Of a stretch of DNA of 64,000 nt, positions 24,277 through 36,199 are shown one piece after another. The notes under the pieces were generated by a model. That model saw only the letters and a program-made list of their open reading frames with translations. It did not search any database and had not been told where the DNA came from. The DNA comes from Tenebrio molitor (taxonomy: Eukaryota > Arthropoda > Insecta > Coleoptera > Tenebrionidae): the NCBI RefSeq assembly GCF_963966145.1, contig NC_091046.1, positions 45,570,001-45,634,000 of the forward strand, in the 5' to 3' direction. Made by a program: the position numbers and the translations under genes. How positions within the stretch are numbered: the first letter of the stretch is position 1; the number at the start of each line of letters is the position of its first letter.

Positions 24277-24898
24277 CCAGTTTTCGGTGAAATCGTGTAC
24301 TAGTTTTCGGTGAAACAAATCAGTTTTCGGCGGAAGCGACAAACCAGTTTTCGGTGAAAGCGACAAACCGGTTTTCGGTGCAAACAATGAAGCGGTTTTC
24401 GGTGAAACTTGGTACTAGTTTTCGGTGAAATCAGATACTAGTTTTCGGTGAAACCGACAAATCAGTTTTCGGCGGAAGCGACAAACCAGTTTTCGGTGAA
24501 AGCGACAAACCGGTTTTCGGTGCAAACAATGAAGCGGTTTTCGGTGAAACTTGGTACTAGTTTTCGGTGAAATCAGATACTAGTTTTCGGTGAAACCGAC
24601 AAATCAGTTTTCGGCGGAAGCGACAAACCGGTTTTCGGTGCAAACGGCGAAGCGGTAAAACTTGATACTAGTTTTCGGTGACGTGAGATACTAGTTTTCG
24701 GTGAAACCGACAAACCAGTTTTCGACTGGAGCAAGAAACCGGTTTTCGGTTAAACTGGAGACTAGTTTTCGGTAAAATCAGACTAGTTTTCGATGAAACC
24801 GGCAAACCAGTTTCCGGTGGAAGCGAGAAACCGGTTTTCGGTGAAACTGGAGACTAGTTTTCGGTGAAATCATACTAGTTTTCGATGAAACTGGTTTT
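24277..24898 (+). repeat. TTTTCGG minisatellite with 142-bp higher-order period
   Basis: About 26 units of 21-25 bp, each built on CHRGTTTTCGGTGAAA-type text with different tails. Six consecutive units repeat as a block: the marker TTTTCGGCGGAAGCG recurs at 24324, 24466 and 24608, exactly 142 bases apart. The 3' third (from about 24650) is more diverged. A weak reverse-strand frame through it (24778-24960) is repeat-derived. Confidence 0.95.
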
Positions 24899-24899
24899 T

Positions 24900-26970
24900 G
24901 ACGCGTTTGCGGCATCGGTTGGTTATTGCTGGTTACGGGGAGCGCAGATAGTGGTGCCATGTCGAGGTATCGATTATATTGTTGGTAACTTTGGGTCTTT
25001 TACGTCGATATTGAAAGCCCGGAGCGCAATAAGACCGGAATATTTGGTAAATCACACGGACCCGGGGGGGATGTGGCAATAATAACATCATTATTTCTGT
25101 AACGATCTCTTGTCACGATAGATACCGTAAACCGGATCGTCTTTCACATGTCGAAGTGGATGGGACTGATTAAGACGTCCACTTTTATGGGAACGCGTCC
25201 AAAAACGGCACAACCGTCGCCTCTTTGTTGCCAGAAAGGAGGGATTTTTTGTGCAAAAAGCCGTATAATTAGTGTTTTGTTTGTTGTTACGGACTATCAA
25301 ACCGTAGAAAAACGTGACCAGGAAAAAACAACATCCTAATATTGGAAGATGAATAGACGAATCGAAGTGCGTCCTACCAAGGTGTTAGCGTTTTTTGTGA
25401 AGTGTCAGTTGTTCACTCCCCGATGATACGCCGTTTTCGTCTAATTTGACCGGTCGTGAAAAGGAGTAACAATTTTTAACTACTGTTACTTTATTAGTGA
25501 CACTTGAATGACTAGAAAATGTATCGTGAGTTGACGTTTTCTTGGATTACTCTAATAATGGCAACAAAGGATGAATGGACGCTGTAAGGCGCACAAATTC
25601 CCCAACAATGCATCCCGGTAATAATTACACGTTAAATGCGGCGATGGCGGATGGATTTTTATTTGTAACATCATTATCAGACATCTCTTGTGTTCCCTCA
25701 GACATGACGGTATTTGCCTTGCCTAACTAGCTACTGGAAGTGCAAACGACAAGCTGAACTCTTCTAAACTGTAAATTTCGAGGAGAACGGGAAACAAAAA
25801 GATAAACGATTTCGTGATTGAAGAAGACGTTGGTAATTACAGTGAGGAAGAAATCGTAACGGTCTTGGTACGATTGAAAAATGGAAAACAGAAACGGCGC
25901 AATACTGGCGAATTAACGGTCGACTAAACATCGCAGCTCATGTGCGAATGATGTGCTCTGCCAAATCATCGGATTATTGATAGCGATATTGCAGCTGCCA
26001 CTAACAAATATTAATGGTTCATGCGACGAGCGTTGAATCGCCGAGAGTGCAGATTAAATGAGTCGTTGCTGCAAGTGACGCGGGATTAATGTCGAGGGTG
26101 GGACAGAAGGAATTAGAAATTAGAAAAGGACACCAAGAAGCGGAGTCGTATCGTGGTGGGCAATTAATTAGAAGAACATCCGCTTCCAAAGGTCATCCCA
26201 CGACCATCATTAATGTCATCATCAGAGATCAGAATTTTTCGAATGTTTGGATGTCAGTGGTGAACATTCTCCATAAAAATTCGACTGGGTTTCTAATAAA
26301 AACGAGATTCTTTATAATATTAAAATCGAGGCTAATATAGCCATCAATAATAACTAAAGAAGAGGACTGGCGTTTTGTTTGGATTCTGGGAAAAAAATGA
26401 CACGTGTCAATGCCAGGATGTCAAGATGGAAAACAATGGTCCGTGACCGCGCCGATCATTTCCGTGGACACGTACGCGACGACACAATCCGGTTTTGGCA
26501 ATAGAGTTATAAAAGAGAGAATTTTATTGGATAATGATGATAATGAAGTGGCGAGGCGAGGAAAGAAATCGCCGGATTTGGCAGAAACGCGGAATATTTA
26601 GAGAGGGAACGGTAGTCGTGACCCTCGGTGAACTCTCACCCGTCCGAGCGGACATCGAGAGTGACGTGTCCTTATAAAGACTAAACACTCCGCCGAGTTC
26701 GAACGCGAGTTTTTGAGGGAGAGTCTCGGGGAGTGTCTGGTGCGGCGATAAATCAACTCGGACAGCGAGTTTGAAGACCTGAGAATCGGGGGACGCGGCG
26801 AACCCCTCGTGCCAGAATCCGGCGCGAAGGACCAGCTCGTGCGTCTTTAATGTGTCCATCGGGAGGAGCCGCAGGAATTAATTACGAGATTGGTGCACAT
26901 AAATAACGAGTAGCAAATAATGGGATAATGAGGGATAAGTAGATGGCGGGTGCGCGCAGTAATTCTAAAG
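24900..26970. other. Non-coding, nothing recognised
   Basis: Frames at 25091-25300 (-), 26089-26340 (+) and 26524-26859 (-) show no domains. No array or RNA gene is supported. Confidence 0.4.
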
Positions 26971-26979
26971 TTGGGCTGA

Positions 26980-27011
26980 TATATACGATCGGAGAGGCAG
27001 TTAGTTCAGTC
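26980..27011 (+). promoter_or_regulatory. Candidate TATA + Inr core promoter
   Basis: TATATA at 26980-26985 lies 28 bases upstream of the A (27008) of an arthropod initiator TCAGTC (27006-27011), the standard TATA-to-start spacing. No good DPE is present at +28. Together with a strong donor at 27289 this suggests an alternative transcription start inside the long intron. Motifs are seen directly; use as a promoter is inferred. Confidence 0.5.
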
Positions 27012-27288
27012 AGCTTCTGTGAGTGAAGGCTGCCTGACTCATTTACAGTAGATTATAGTGATTACTGGCCCACGCCGAGTATTGCCAGGTCAGGTAGTGA
27101 ACACTCAGCCGAGACTCGCATGTGTACGGTAGCACTTCCACGCCCAGTATTAGGATTTGTGTGTATGTGCAAGAGATAAGGGGATACGTGTTAATACACG
27201 CCTATAACCGGCACCTCGTCACGTCCTGTTAACCCGCGGACTTTTTCCGGAAGCGCCGCCACTCCCGGAGTCCGTCGCGCCGCTCCAG
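27008..27288 (+). other. Candidate untranslated 5' exon (alternative first exon)
   Basis: Bounded by the initiator at 27008 and a good donor CTCCAG/GTAAAC (gt at 27289). It has only short ATG-started frames (e.g. the ATG at 27119, which stops after about 20 codons), so it would be 5' UTR. Spliced to the acceptor at 42819 it would allow translation from the ATG at 42881. It could equally belong to a non-coding RNA. Confidence 0.35.
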
Positions 27289-27499
27289 GTAAACGTGTTT
27301 GTTCTTGTCGGTCGCACAGTAGCACACCGGACGAGGAGAAGAATGCCATTAAAAGTCGTGAGTCAGCAGCGGGTAATGATGCAGTGCTTTATGATTTTTT
27401 TCCGATCACGCCGTAGCCCATCTGGTACTCGACGGGAATCCACGGTATCTGGAAAATATCGCGATTATGCTCCAGTTGCGACAGATGGCCGAGCCGCGA

Positions 27500-27880
27500 A
27501 GGACATGCCGCCTTGATCGCTCTCAATCAAGTAAACAGGCGCTAACAGTGGAATGGTTCCGATAAGCGACCTCCGTTGCAGAACCATCGATATCCAACTG
27601 GTTAGAGATGCAGTTGGAGTGTTGACTTGTCTCGATTCTTGAGCCAATCGATAATGAGAAGTGTACTGAAGAAAATCGCACCTAGAGCGTCATTTACACA
27701 TACGAAGAGAGACAGAAGTGGTCCCAAATTGGAGCCTTGAGGGACTCGGGAATTAATTGTTTGGGTGACGCAGTAGGAGTGAGGGAGCGATTTCGAATTG
27801 TTCTTTGTGGACTGGAGGATTCGCCTGGAGGTGTATAATTTCGTCATTTGTTAGCAAGCCCGATCGAGTGTTTAAGTTTG
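27500..27880 (-). pseudogene. Non-LTR reverse transcriptase fragment
   Basis: The reverse-strand frame contains PHSYCVTQTINSRVPQGSNL directly followed by GPLLSLFVCVNDAL and later STLLIIDWLKN. This matches RT motif 4 (SGVPQGSNLGPLLFLLFVNDL) of jockey/R1-like LINEs. After a stop the same frame reads CNGGRLSEPFHC, like the WC-N-L-LN--KC helix that follows the catalytic ADD motif. The ADD itself is lost and stops are present, so this is a dead fragment of about 120 codons. Confidence 0.8.
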
Positions 27881-27884
27881 GGCT

Positions 27885-28990
27885 GATTCTTTTCTCACGA
27901 GAAAATTTCGTTCGTCAAGATAAATCACGGCCGTTTTTATTTTTCGCATTGCGAAAACACGAGTGTGATGACCCGACGGATGCGGATCAGTTGGTCCCGG
28001 TTTGTGCGGCACGTGACGGATCTGGAGCAAGTCCGTTCGCGTCTTAATCCACGTTTTGGAGAAGACGCGGCTGTGTCGGGGCGGCAAAGCGGACTCGCCG
28101 CCGCCCCCGGTTGAAATGTAACACCGGCGTTGCGATGATGCCCGCGCTCGTGATCGACCGTCCATCATCGTGACCGGCGAAGAACCCGCGGCTACGAAAT
28201 CTCAAGTGTTCCCAGCAGAAAGTAATCTTCTTCTATCATCTATCAACTAATCGTATTGTTATGTGAACATCAGACGTACCTACTTTGCGCCGAAGACCCG
28301 AGACTGGTCACATGTGAATCATGGCTTTTGGGCAGGACTCTTGACCGCTCCGAAGAAATCGAGATAAGTGCCGATTTAATTATAGATCAATTAACCGAAT
28401 CAATTACGGGAAATTGAATGAGGTGTGCGGTTACCAATCATCTCGATCTCGGATTTTTTTTTAAGGAAAGTTGGTCGCGTTTTCGAACACGTGGCTAAAT
28501 AAATAAAATACCAATTAAGATAATCATCAGGTTGTTAAAAGTTAATAATAGTAAAGCGGCGGATTTTGTCGGGCCTCTATAAATTTCACGGCAACGGGCG
28601 CACTCTCCCAAATTACGGTATCGATAAAGTGCGGTGGTCATTGATGTGTGCCGCTGCATGTTTCAACGATCGGACTAAAATCTGATTTGATCGATCGCCG
28701 TGCAAAAGAGGAAACCGTTCATTTTCACACTCCACTAGTTTACACAGGTGTAGCTCTATTAATGAGCATAATTAGGCACAAGTCGCTGATTAACTGCAAG
28801 CTACATTAAGCACGCCGATTTCTTCTTCGGCAAACAAGATGATGGCTCTTGATGAAATTTTTGCCAAGCAAAAAAGCTGCAACTGCTCCCAACTAGGTGG
28901 ATAGTGACGATGGGACTTTTCAAATGAGATGCAAGATTCAACAACAGTCGTTTAGGTACGTGGGGATTGCAGCAAGATCCCCTAATCCAA
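27885..28990. other. Non-coding, nothing recognised
   Basis: GC-rich at 27950-28200 with overlapping frames on both strands (27805-28047 +, 27872-28168 -), neither recognised. AT-rich beyond. No RNA genes or arrays. Confidence 0.4.
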
Positions 28991-28999
28991 TTGCCAAAG

Positions 29000-29250
29000 C
29001 AACAGCTTCATTTTGTGAAAATAAAGAAGCAACCATCTGTTCCCTCCACTTCTGGATTGCTTAAGTTTGTCTGGATTAGGGTCCATGGGAAATACATGGT
29101 GTGCTGGTTGCCTTGTAGATTCAATACACACGTTTCATCTGCCGTTTTGATCTTGTAGATCGCTTCAGAGGTAGTACCTTCATTGTATTTTTTATAGTTT
29201 CTTTGCACCATTCGTTGGTTATTGCTTTTGGGCATGAAGTCTCTTAAGAT
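29000..29250 (-). pseudogene. mariner transposase fragment around the first catalytic Asp
   Basis: The frame reads PKSNNQRMVQRNYKKYNEGT, then TSEAIYKIKTADETCVLN, aligning with the mariner region QRVxWC...LKKFNxGTSKxVYDIVTGDETWIY (TGDET here TADET, Trp to Cys). After a shift the neighbouring frame reads HVFPMDPNPDKLKQSRSGG, like WVFxDEPNPTKxKRSRS. The original frame also shows EGTDGCFFIFTK near the expected ACFFTK. At least one frameshift and no intact catalytic triad. Mauritiana-like mariner is plausible. Confidence 0.7.
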
Positions 29251-29341
29251 GACTCTTCAGCAGAAATTGTTCTTCCTTCGCTTACAGCTCGACAAAGACA
29301 GCTTGGCACATGGCTGTCCGGACTGTTTAGCAGATTTGCTT

Positions 29342-29487
29342 CATTGAGTGTACCGTACTCACAACCTTAGTTATATCCTTGTCTTACAGACAGGCTCGTT
29401 TCCTCTTCTGCGCATCATTGAGTGTACCGTACCCACAACCCTAGCTATATCCTTGTCTTATAGACACTCTCATTTCCTCTTCTGCGC
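29342..29487 (+). repeat. Two-copy 73-bp tandem duplication
   Basis: CATTGAGTGTACCGTACYCA starts at 29342 and again at 29415. Both copies continue through ATATCCTTGTCTTA and end in TTTCCTCTTCTGCGCAT. It adjoins the mariner fragment. Confidence 0.85.
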
Positions 29488-29639
29488 ATTTCATGTGCCA
29501 AGCTGTTTTTGTCAAGCTGTAGATCGCCTCCAAGTGATACCATCTCAAACAAAAATCCATTGTGCCGTTCGTAAATAGTCCTTCTAGGACTCTTCCATTA
29601 CTAGAAGCAGAAGGAAATCTTTCGATGGATTTTTTATTT

Positions 29640-29730
29640 TACTGGGCATTAGATCTGGCAAATAGAGAGGTCGCGGTAATCACTGGGAATTAGATCTGGC
29701 AAATAGAGAGATCGCCCCAAAATACTGGAA
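29640..29730 (+). repeat. Two-copy ~53-bp tandem duplication
   Basis: ACTGGGMATTAGATCTGGCA followed by AATAGAGAGRTCGC occurs twice in succession. The reverse complement reads YLPDLIPSDYRDLS, similar to the mariner YSPDLAPSDYHLF motif, so it is probably a duplicated scrap of transposase sequence. Confidence 0.6.
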
Positions 29731-29734
29731 CCAC

Positions 29735-31030
29735 ATCTAGATCTAGATCATCCTTGTGTATTCAGTTTTCCACCATTACCTTGTTATTTCTACACAACTT
29801 TTTTTTTGTGAAGCCAAAAAATTGCCCAGCCACCTACGCGTGAAATAGGATATTAATTTTGATATTAATTTTTTTAGCAACAGATTCAGCCCACATTTTT
29901 GTAATTTGTAAATTGGGAAACCACCACCTGCTGCTAACTGTCAGACAAGAATTACAACATTTACGAAATGTCTTTTTCATACTGCTGGTTCGCAATTTAA
30001 ACCGAACAGATTTAATCGCCCGACAACTTTCGTTGCGGACACTACCAGCACCTCCCGATAATTTAATGCGAATTTTAATCGACTCTAATTGCCAAATATG
30101 AAACGAGTTTCTTACCTCGCTCACTTCAAAAAAAAAAACACCTTATATGCGTTTCCCGTCTCAATTTATTTGGATTCGATTGAAATATTGACGAGGAATG
30201 CAATATTGGTGTTGTCGGACATGCGAATTATTCATCGAAAGGTGGAGAATGACAGCGAAACAGAAACCTCCTACCAAGAAAGCAAACATGAAAAACGGTG
30301 ATTTAGCCTAATGGGGGATTTACCGTCACCGGATCTTTTTTGCCAACGTGAAACATTGTTTTATAAAAGGAGAGATCAACAACGAAATCACGATTCGGCG
30401 TTTTTACATTATTCATTGTGGCAATAAAAAAGATTTATTACTGCGAAATCGGTGTTAAAATATCTCTAATGATGCCCGAGCTATTGAATAACGAATCAGA
30501 GAGACGCGCTTTATTAAAAACAAATCGCAGCCACAGAGAGGTGGATTAAACACCGGAATTGGACGAAAAGCCTGAGATTATTTTTGTCTGAAAAATTCTT
30601 CGGTCACGGATCGTCGAATATGTAAAAATATTTGTAGCCATCGGTGATGGTTTTTCTCGTGTTATTAATTTCTTACAAGGAACCACCGTTCCGTTGATTT
30701 ATGGTCAGGATCTGACCCGACCCGATCGAGGGGCAACGCCGAGCGTAAAAATTTTAATGTGACTACTAGAATATCGACTCTGTTTTTCATTTATTTATTC
30801 ATGGGAATTTTTACGTTACAATAAGAGCATAATCGGAACGGTTCCAGAAACGCGGCTGCTGCTTTGATCGGGTGGCGGAATATCGCTTTTTTGCGGTGAC
30901 AATGATTTACCATTTCGCCACAACGAGAATTAAACCATGACCGCAAGTTCACACTACTTAAACGGATCTGGAGGAATTTGAGACCGGAGAGGCGAAGAGC
31001 GCTTTCGATTCTGTGGACTCGGTCAGAATC
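29735..31030. other. Non-coding, nothing recognised
   Basis: Open frames at 29834-30124 (-) and 29859-30101 (+) lie on opposite strands of the same segment and are unrecognised. No RNA gene or transposon end identified. Confidence 0.4.
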
Positions 31031-31034
31031 GTGG

Positions 31035-33640
31035 AGAATTTTTTGCTGCTCTACAAGAGGCAAGAAGTCTTCCAGATCATTTCTCGTGTGTTCTCCTGTT
31101 CCGAGACGAGCAGTCTACAGAATATTTTGTTCCACAAGTTGGCAAAAAGCCTTCCAGGTTTTGTATTGTTTCTGCTGTTGATCTGAGAGAAAATACCCAA
31201 AGAAATTTTTGTTGTTCCACAAGTTGGTAAAAGCCTCCCAAATTTTTTACTGCTTGCGCTGTTGTTCCGAGAGAAAATGTCCAAAGAAGTTTTTGTTGTT
31301 CCACAAGTTACAAAAAGCTTTCTCAATTTTTTATTGCTTGCGTTGTTGATTCATGACAAAATGTCCAAAGAAGTTTTTGTTGTTCCACAAGTTGGAAAAA
31401 GCTTTCCATATTTTGTATTGTTTCTGCTGTTGATCTGAGAGAAAATACCCAGAGAATTTGTTGTTGTTCCATAAGTGGGTAAAAGCTTTCCAAGTTTTTT
31501 TATTGCTTGCGTTGTTGATCCATGACAAAATGCCCAAAGAAGTTTTTGTTGTTCCACAAGTTGGAAAAAGCTTTTCAAATTTTGTGTTGTTTTTGCCGTT
31601 GATCTGACAAACTGTCCAGAGAGTTTTTTGTTGTTCCACAAGTTGATAAAAAGCTTTCCAAATTTTCTTATCGCTTGCGCTGTTGTTCCGAGAGAAAATG
31701 TCCAAAGAAGTTTTTGTTATTCCACAAGTTGGAAAAAGCTTTCTAAATTTTTTATTGCTTGCGTTGTTGATCCATGACAAAATGCCCAAAGAAGTTTTTG
31801 TTGTTCCACAAGTTGGAAAAAGCTTTCCATATTTTGTATTGTTTCTGCTGTTGATCTGAGAGAAAATACCCAGAGAATTTGTTGTTGTTCCATAAGTGGG
31901 TAAAAGCTTTCCAAGTTTTTTTATTGCTTGCGTTGTTGATCCATGACAAAATGCCCAAAGAAGTTTTTGTTGTTCCACAAGTTGGAAAAAGCTTTTCAAA
32001 TTTTGTGTTGTTTTTGCCGTTGATCTGACAAACTGTCCAGAGAATTTTTTGTTGTTCCACAAGTTGATAAAAAGCTTTCCAAATTTTCTTATCGCTTGCG
32101 CTGTTGTTCCGAGAGAAAATGTCCTAAGAAGTTTTTGTTATTCCACAAGTTGGAAAAAGCTTTCTAAATTTTTTATTGCTTGCGTTGTTGATCCATGACA
32201 AAATGCCCAAAGAAGTTTTTGTTGTTCCACAAGTTGGAAAAAGCTTTCCATATTTTGTATTGTTTCTGCTGTTGATCTGAGAGAAAATACCCAGAGAATT
32301 TGTTGTTGTTCCATAAGTGGGTAAAAGCTTTCCAAGTTTTTTTATTGCTTGCGTTGTTGATCCATGACAAAATGCCCAAAGAAGTTTTTGTTGTTCCACA
32401 AGTTGGAAAAAGCTTTTCAAATTTTGTGTTGTTTTTGCCGTTGATCTGAGAAACTATCCAGAGAATTTTTTGTTGTTCTACAAGTTGTTAAAAAGTCTTC
32501 CGCATTTTGTATTGTTTCTATTGTTGATCTGAAGGAAACTGTCCAGAGAATTTTTTGTTGTTCCACAAGTTGATAAAAAAAGCTTTCCAAATTTTCTTAT
32601 TGCTTGCGCTGTTGTTCCGAGAGAAAATGTCCAAAGAAGTTTTTGTTGTTCCACAAGTTGGAAAAAACTTCCCAAATTTTTTATTGCTTGCGTTGTTGAT
32701 CCATGACAAAATACCCAAAGAAGTTTTTGTTGTTCCACAAGTTGGAAAAAGCTTCCCAAATTTTGTGTTGTTTTTGCCGTTGATTTGAGAAACTATCCAG
32801 AGAATTTTTTGGTGTTCCACAAGTTGGTAAAAAGCTTTCCAAACTTTTTATTGCTTGCGCTGTTGATCTAAGAGAAAATGTTCAAAGAAGTTTTTGTTCG
32901 ACAAGTTGTTAAAAAGCCTTCCACATTTTGTATTGTTTCTGCTGTTGATCTGAGAGAAAACGCTCAAAGAAGTTTTTGTTGTTTCACAAGTTGGAAAAAG
33001 CTTTCCAAGTTTTTTATTGCTTGCGTTGTTGATCCATGACAAAATGCCCAAAGAAGTTTTCGTTGTTCCACAAGTTGGAAAAAGCTTTCCATATTTTGTA
33101 TCGTTTCTGCTATTGATCTGAGAGAAAATGCCCAGAGAATTTGTTGTTGTTCCACGAGTTGATAAAAGCTTTCCAAGTTTTTTATTGCTTGCGTTGTTGA
33201 TCCATGACAAAATGCCCAAAGAAGTTTTTGTTGTTCCACAAGTTGGAAAAAGCTTTCCAAATTTTGTGTTGTTTTTGCCGTTGATCTGAGAAACTATCCA
33301 GAGAATTTTTTGTTGTTCCACAAGTTGTTAAAAAGTCTTCCGCATTTTGTATTGTTGCGCTGTTGATCTGAGAGAAAATGTCCAAAAAATTTTTTGTTGT
33401 TCCACAAGTTGGTAAAAAGCTTTCAGATTTTCTTGTTGCTTGTGTTGTTGATCCGAGAGAAAATGTTCAAAGAAGTTTTTATTGTCCCACAAGTTGGTAA
33501 AAAGCTTTCCAAAATTTGTATTGCTTGCGTTGTTGAGTCGTGACAAAATGTCTAGAGAATTTTTTGTTGTTCCGCAAGTTAGCAAAAAACCTTCTAGACT
33601 TTCTTGCTTGCACTTTTAGTTTGAGACAAATAATCCAGTC
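31035..33640 (-). repeat. 84-bp minisatellite, ~31 units, with 421-bp higher-order repeat
   Basis: Monomers of 84-85 bp built on TTTTTGTTGTTCCACAAGTT (plus strand), followed by GGAAAAAGCTTTCC, a TTTTTATTGCTTGCGTTGTT block and GAYC-RA-A-AAATG-CCAAAGAAG. Between 31362 and about 32450 five monomers form a block repeated with a 421-bp period: matching TGYCCAAAGAAG sites are at 31362, 31783 and 32204. Because 84 is 28 codons, the minus strand keeps long repetitive frames (31331-32062, 243 codons; 32848-33321, 157 codons) with a 28-residue period around FPTCGTTKTSLGILSWINNA. These frames break at 85-bp units and start at arbitrary points, so a real protein is unlikely. Confidence 0.95.
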
Positions 33641-33644
33641 AAAA

Positions 33645-35835
33645 AAGCACCAAAGTTAGGAATTTTCTTCCAGCTAATTAAAATTTAGTATACGTCTTCA
33701 TTTAGTATTTATAAATAATATATCGAAAGTACTCACTAATCCATCGTACAAAAAAAAAAAAAATGAAAGTGTCCAAAATATTTTTTTTTGAGTGACCTTG
33801 TTCCTAAAATGGAATGCGGCGGTGTTCCAAAAAAAAGATAGCAAGACCTGACTCGTTTTGATTTTTCCAATTTTTTTATTTTGATATTACATAATCGAGT
33901 CATTTCTACTTTTGATGTACCAAATGAAAATGTAGGTCAAAATTCAGGTAGGTGGGAGAAAATTCCGAAGGGGTCAGCTCAGGATGATATAAAGTAAAGG
34001 CGAGAATGTGAGCACGTAGAGCGGGCTGTCAAAATATGTACAGACCAAACACTGACCTCTCCAACAAGAAAACAGTCCCACTCGCCGTTAGTGTTTGAAG
34101 TAAAAATTATCTCCGCACAGCATTCTACAGCCATTAGATCATGACAACAAAAGGTGTCTTTTTTACGAAAGCAGCTCCACTAAACGTTCTGCTCGCCGTC
34201 AACATCTATCATAGTTGAACTGCACGAGGTTGATGGCCTTCTGCAACCTTTGCTCTGGTTTCTGCATACGGCCTGTCACCATTGTCGGGCCCCGAATCCA
34301 ACACCCACAACCTCCGATTAAGTCTTACACGATTAAATAAAACGTCTTTACAAATGGCCACATGAATCAGTTGTCGGTTAAGTGGGCTCAACACATCCAC
34401 CCGCACTCGCCGACGCCTCGGGGGCCAGCCCACACTCGGCCGCTCCCCTGTTCTTACCTGGCCGTCGTGGAACCACCTGGGGACGTCTCAATGACAGCGC
34501 GAATTGATGACGGTGTCTTTCGGGCCGGGGGATGATCGCCTTCCACGAAGAGGTGGGCGCTGCTTTCGTGCTCCGGCATCGAAATCTCCGGTGAATGTCG
34601 CCGAGTCGCTCGCCCTCAGGCCATGCGGCCGCCTACCTGCCTGCCTGCTGTTCCTCTAAAAATTCTCTATCTGTTTGGTCTTGTTGGGCCAGTGTCACTT
34701 TCACGATTGACCTTTGGGCCCAGGAATTTCGCTCCAACACAAAATCACCCAGCCGATTCCGAATCTGTTTTCGAAAATCGCCCTCGGCTGCGTCATCCGT
34801 CAGGATCGAAAGGGCGAAGAGCCAACAAATAAATCAATCCGGTGCGAAACCTGGTGCTGCAACAGATGTAACTAGTATCGCTCGGTATACCCGCGGGATT
34901 ATTTACGTTTTACATCTGTCAAACCAGATTTCGCGGCGCTGTTTGAACCGCCGTTTTCTTTTATTTATCGTTGAAAAAAATAATTGTGCCCCTGAGACGG
35001 CTCTCAATGAATCCGCCTCCAAGAAATGCCACATCGATTACGGCGCGTCAATCGTACGTCACTACTATTTCTGAGAGGCGGATTCATTCACAGCCAACTG
35101 TGGACAGATAATTTATGCTTTTGCAATTTTACTGCCTCATGTCACGCGTTCTTCTAGAAAACGAAGAACTGTGAAGGATCGTGTGGAAGCCAAATATTTT
35201 TGTTTTGACGAAAAAGACTGCAACTGTTTTCCGCTGCCACCCAGATTATCTGAATTTATCGGCGCCCAATGAGCAAGTGTGAACGATAAATCAGAAACCT
35301 GCGAATGTTTGAATAATAATGAGTGCAGGAAAGCGAGCACAAGTGGTATTTCGTGAAAGTATTGGTTAATCTGGCGCCCAGTCTGGCACGTGTTTCTCTT
35401 CGTTTGGTCGGCTGTGATGGTTTTTTAATTCGATTTTGGGAAAAAGGAGCAATTCTGTCCGGAATCGGGAAATAACAATTTTATCCTTTAGGACGAAAAA
35501 TCTACAATTTGAAAACAATCAATTTACAAAATTGTTGCTTGTTATGAAAAATTTTTCCTGCCGAAGCAGACGACCATTCTTATGACAGCGTTTACCAAGT
35601 TGGAAGAAAAAAATAATTTGAAGGAAACGGAAGTGTTGAAAGAAAAACCGGTCGCGGAAGACAAGGAACAAAAGAACAGCAGAGGTAGCATGATGGGAGC
35701 TACACCATCCGTATCCATTCATCATTACTCATTAGGCTAACAAAGAAATAAATTAAGACATGTTTTTTTTTGTTCATGGTTTACCATTTTTTATCGCGCC
35801 GTAGTATAGTCGGGAGCATTTAAATAAATTGAAAT
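33645..35835. other. Non-coding; one 14-bp-arm hairpin
   Basis: Frames at 34209-34433 (-) and 34595-35074 (+, 159 codons) are unrecognised. An inverted repeat AATGAATCCGCCTC (35006-35019) / GAGGCGGATTCATT (35075-35088) encloses 55 bases. Poly-A of about 13 near 33752. Confidence 0.45.
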
Positions 35836-36198
35836 AGCTAGTCACAAGCGGACGAAAAGTAACTTTTTCGGACGCTGACCGTAGCGCCACCTGTTGGTCT
35901 GTTTAGTCAGTTAGCAACGAAAGCAACAAAACCGATAATTGTCCGGTCACCATAAATTGATAACAAATACTATGAAAAATATGTATTAATAAATTGGTTT
36001 ACATATTTGAAAAAATTAGATGATACAAAATAAATTTGTAATTTTTCCAATGATGTTCGTGCGGTCGCCTAAAAAATCTAATGTGAACGTCTGCCAAAAG
36101 GTGCCTTTTGTCCCCTCGCCTGTTTCAAGCCTCGGCTGCGCCTTGGCCAGAAAACCTAGACTCGAAAGAACAAGATGCACTTTTTGGCCTTAATACAC
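35836..36198 (-). repeat. Dispersed repeat, copy 2 of 3 (GCGGAC family)
   Basis: Reverse-complement copy of the element at 8386-8666 and 38410-38716. In plus-strand text it begins CACAAGCGGACGAAAAGTAA followed by CTTTTTCGGACGCTGACCGT, and ends AAAGAACAAGATGCACTTTT. It is the longest copy because its AT-rich middle is expanded. It keeps the TTTTTTAGGCGACCGCACGAAC block also seen in the 38.4 kb copy. Confidence 0.8.
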
Positions 36199-36199
36199 A

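Noticed and set aside
31331..32062. 243-codon minus-strand open frame as a repeat protein
   Set aside because: The frame exists because the minisatellite unit is 84 bp. It breaks wherever units are 85 bp, starts at arbitrary repeat positions and has no promoter or splice context.
31035..33640. CRISPR-like array
   Set aside because: Units are contiguous and diverged with no unique spacers, and the context is an insect genome.
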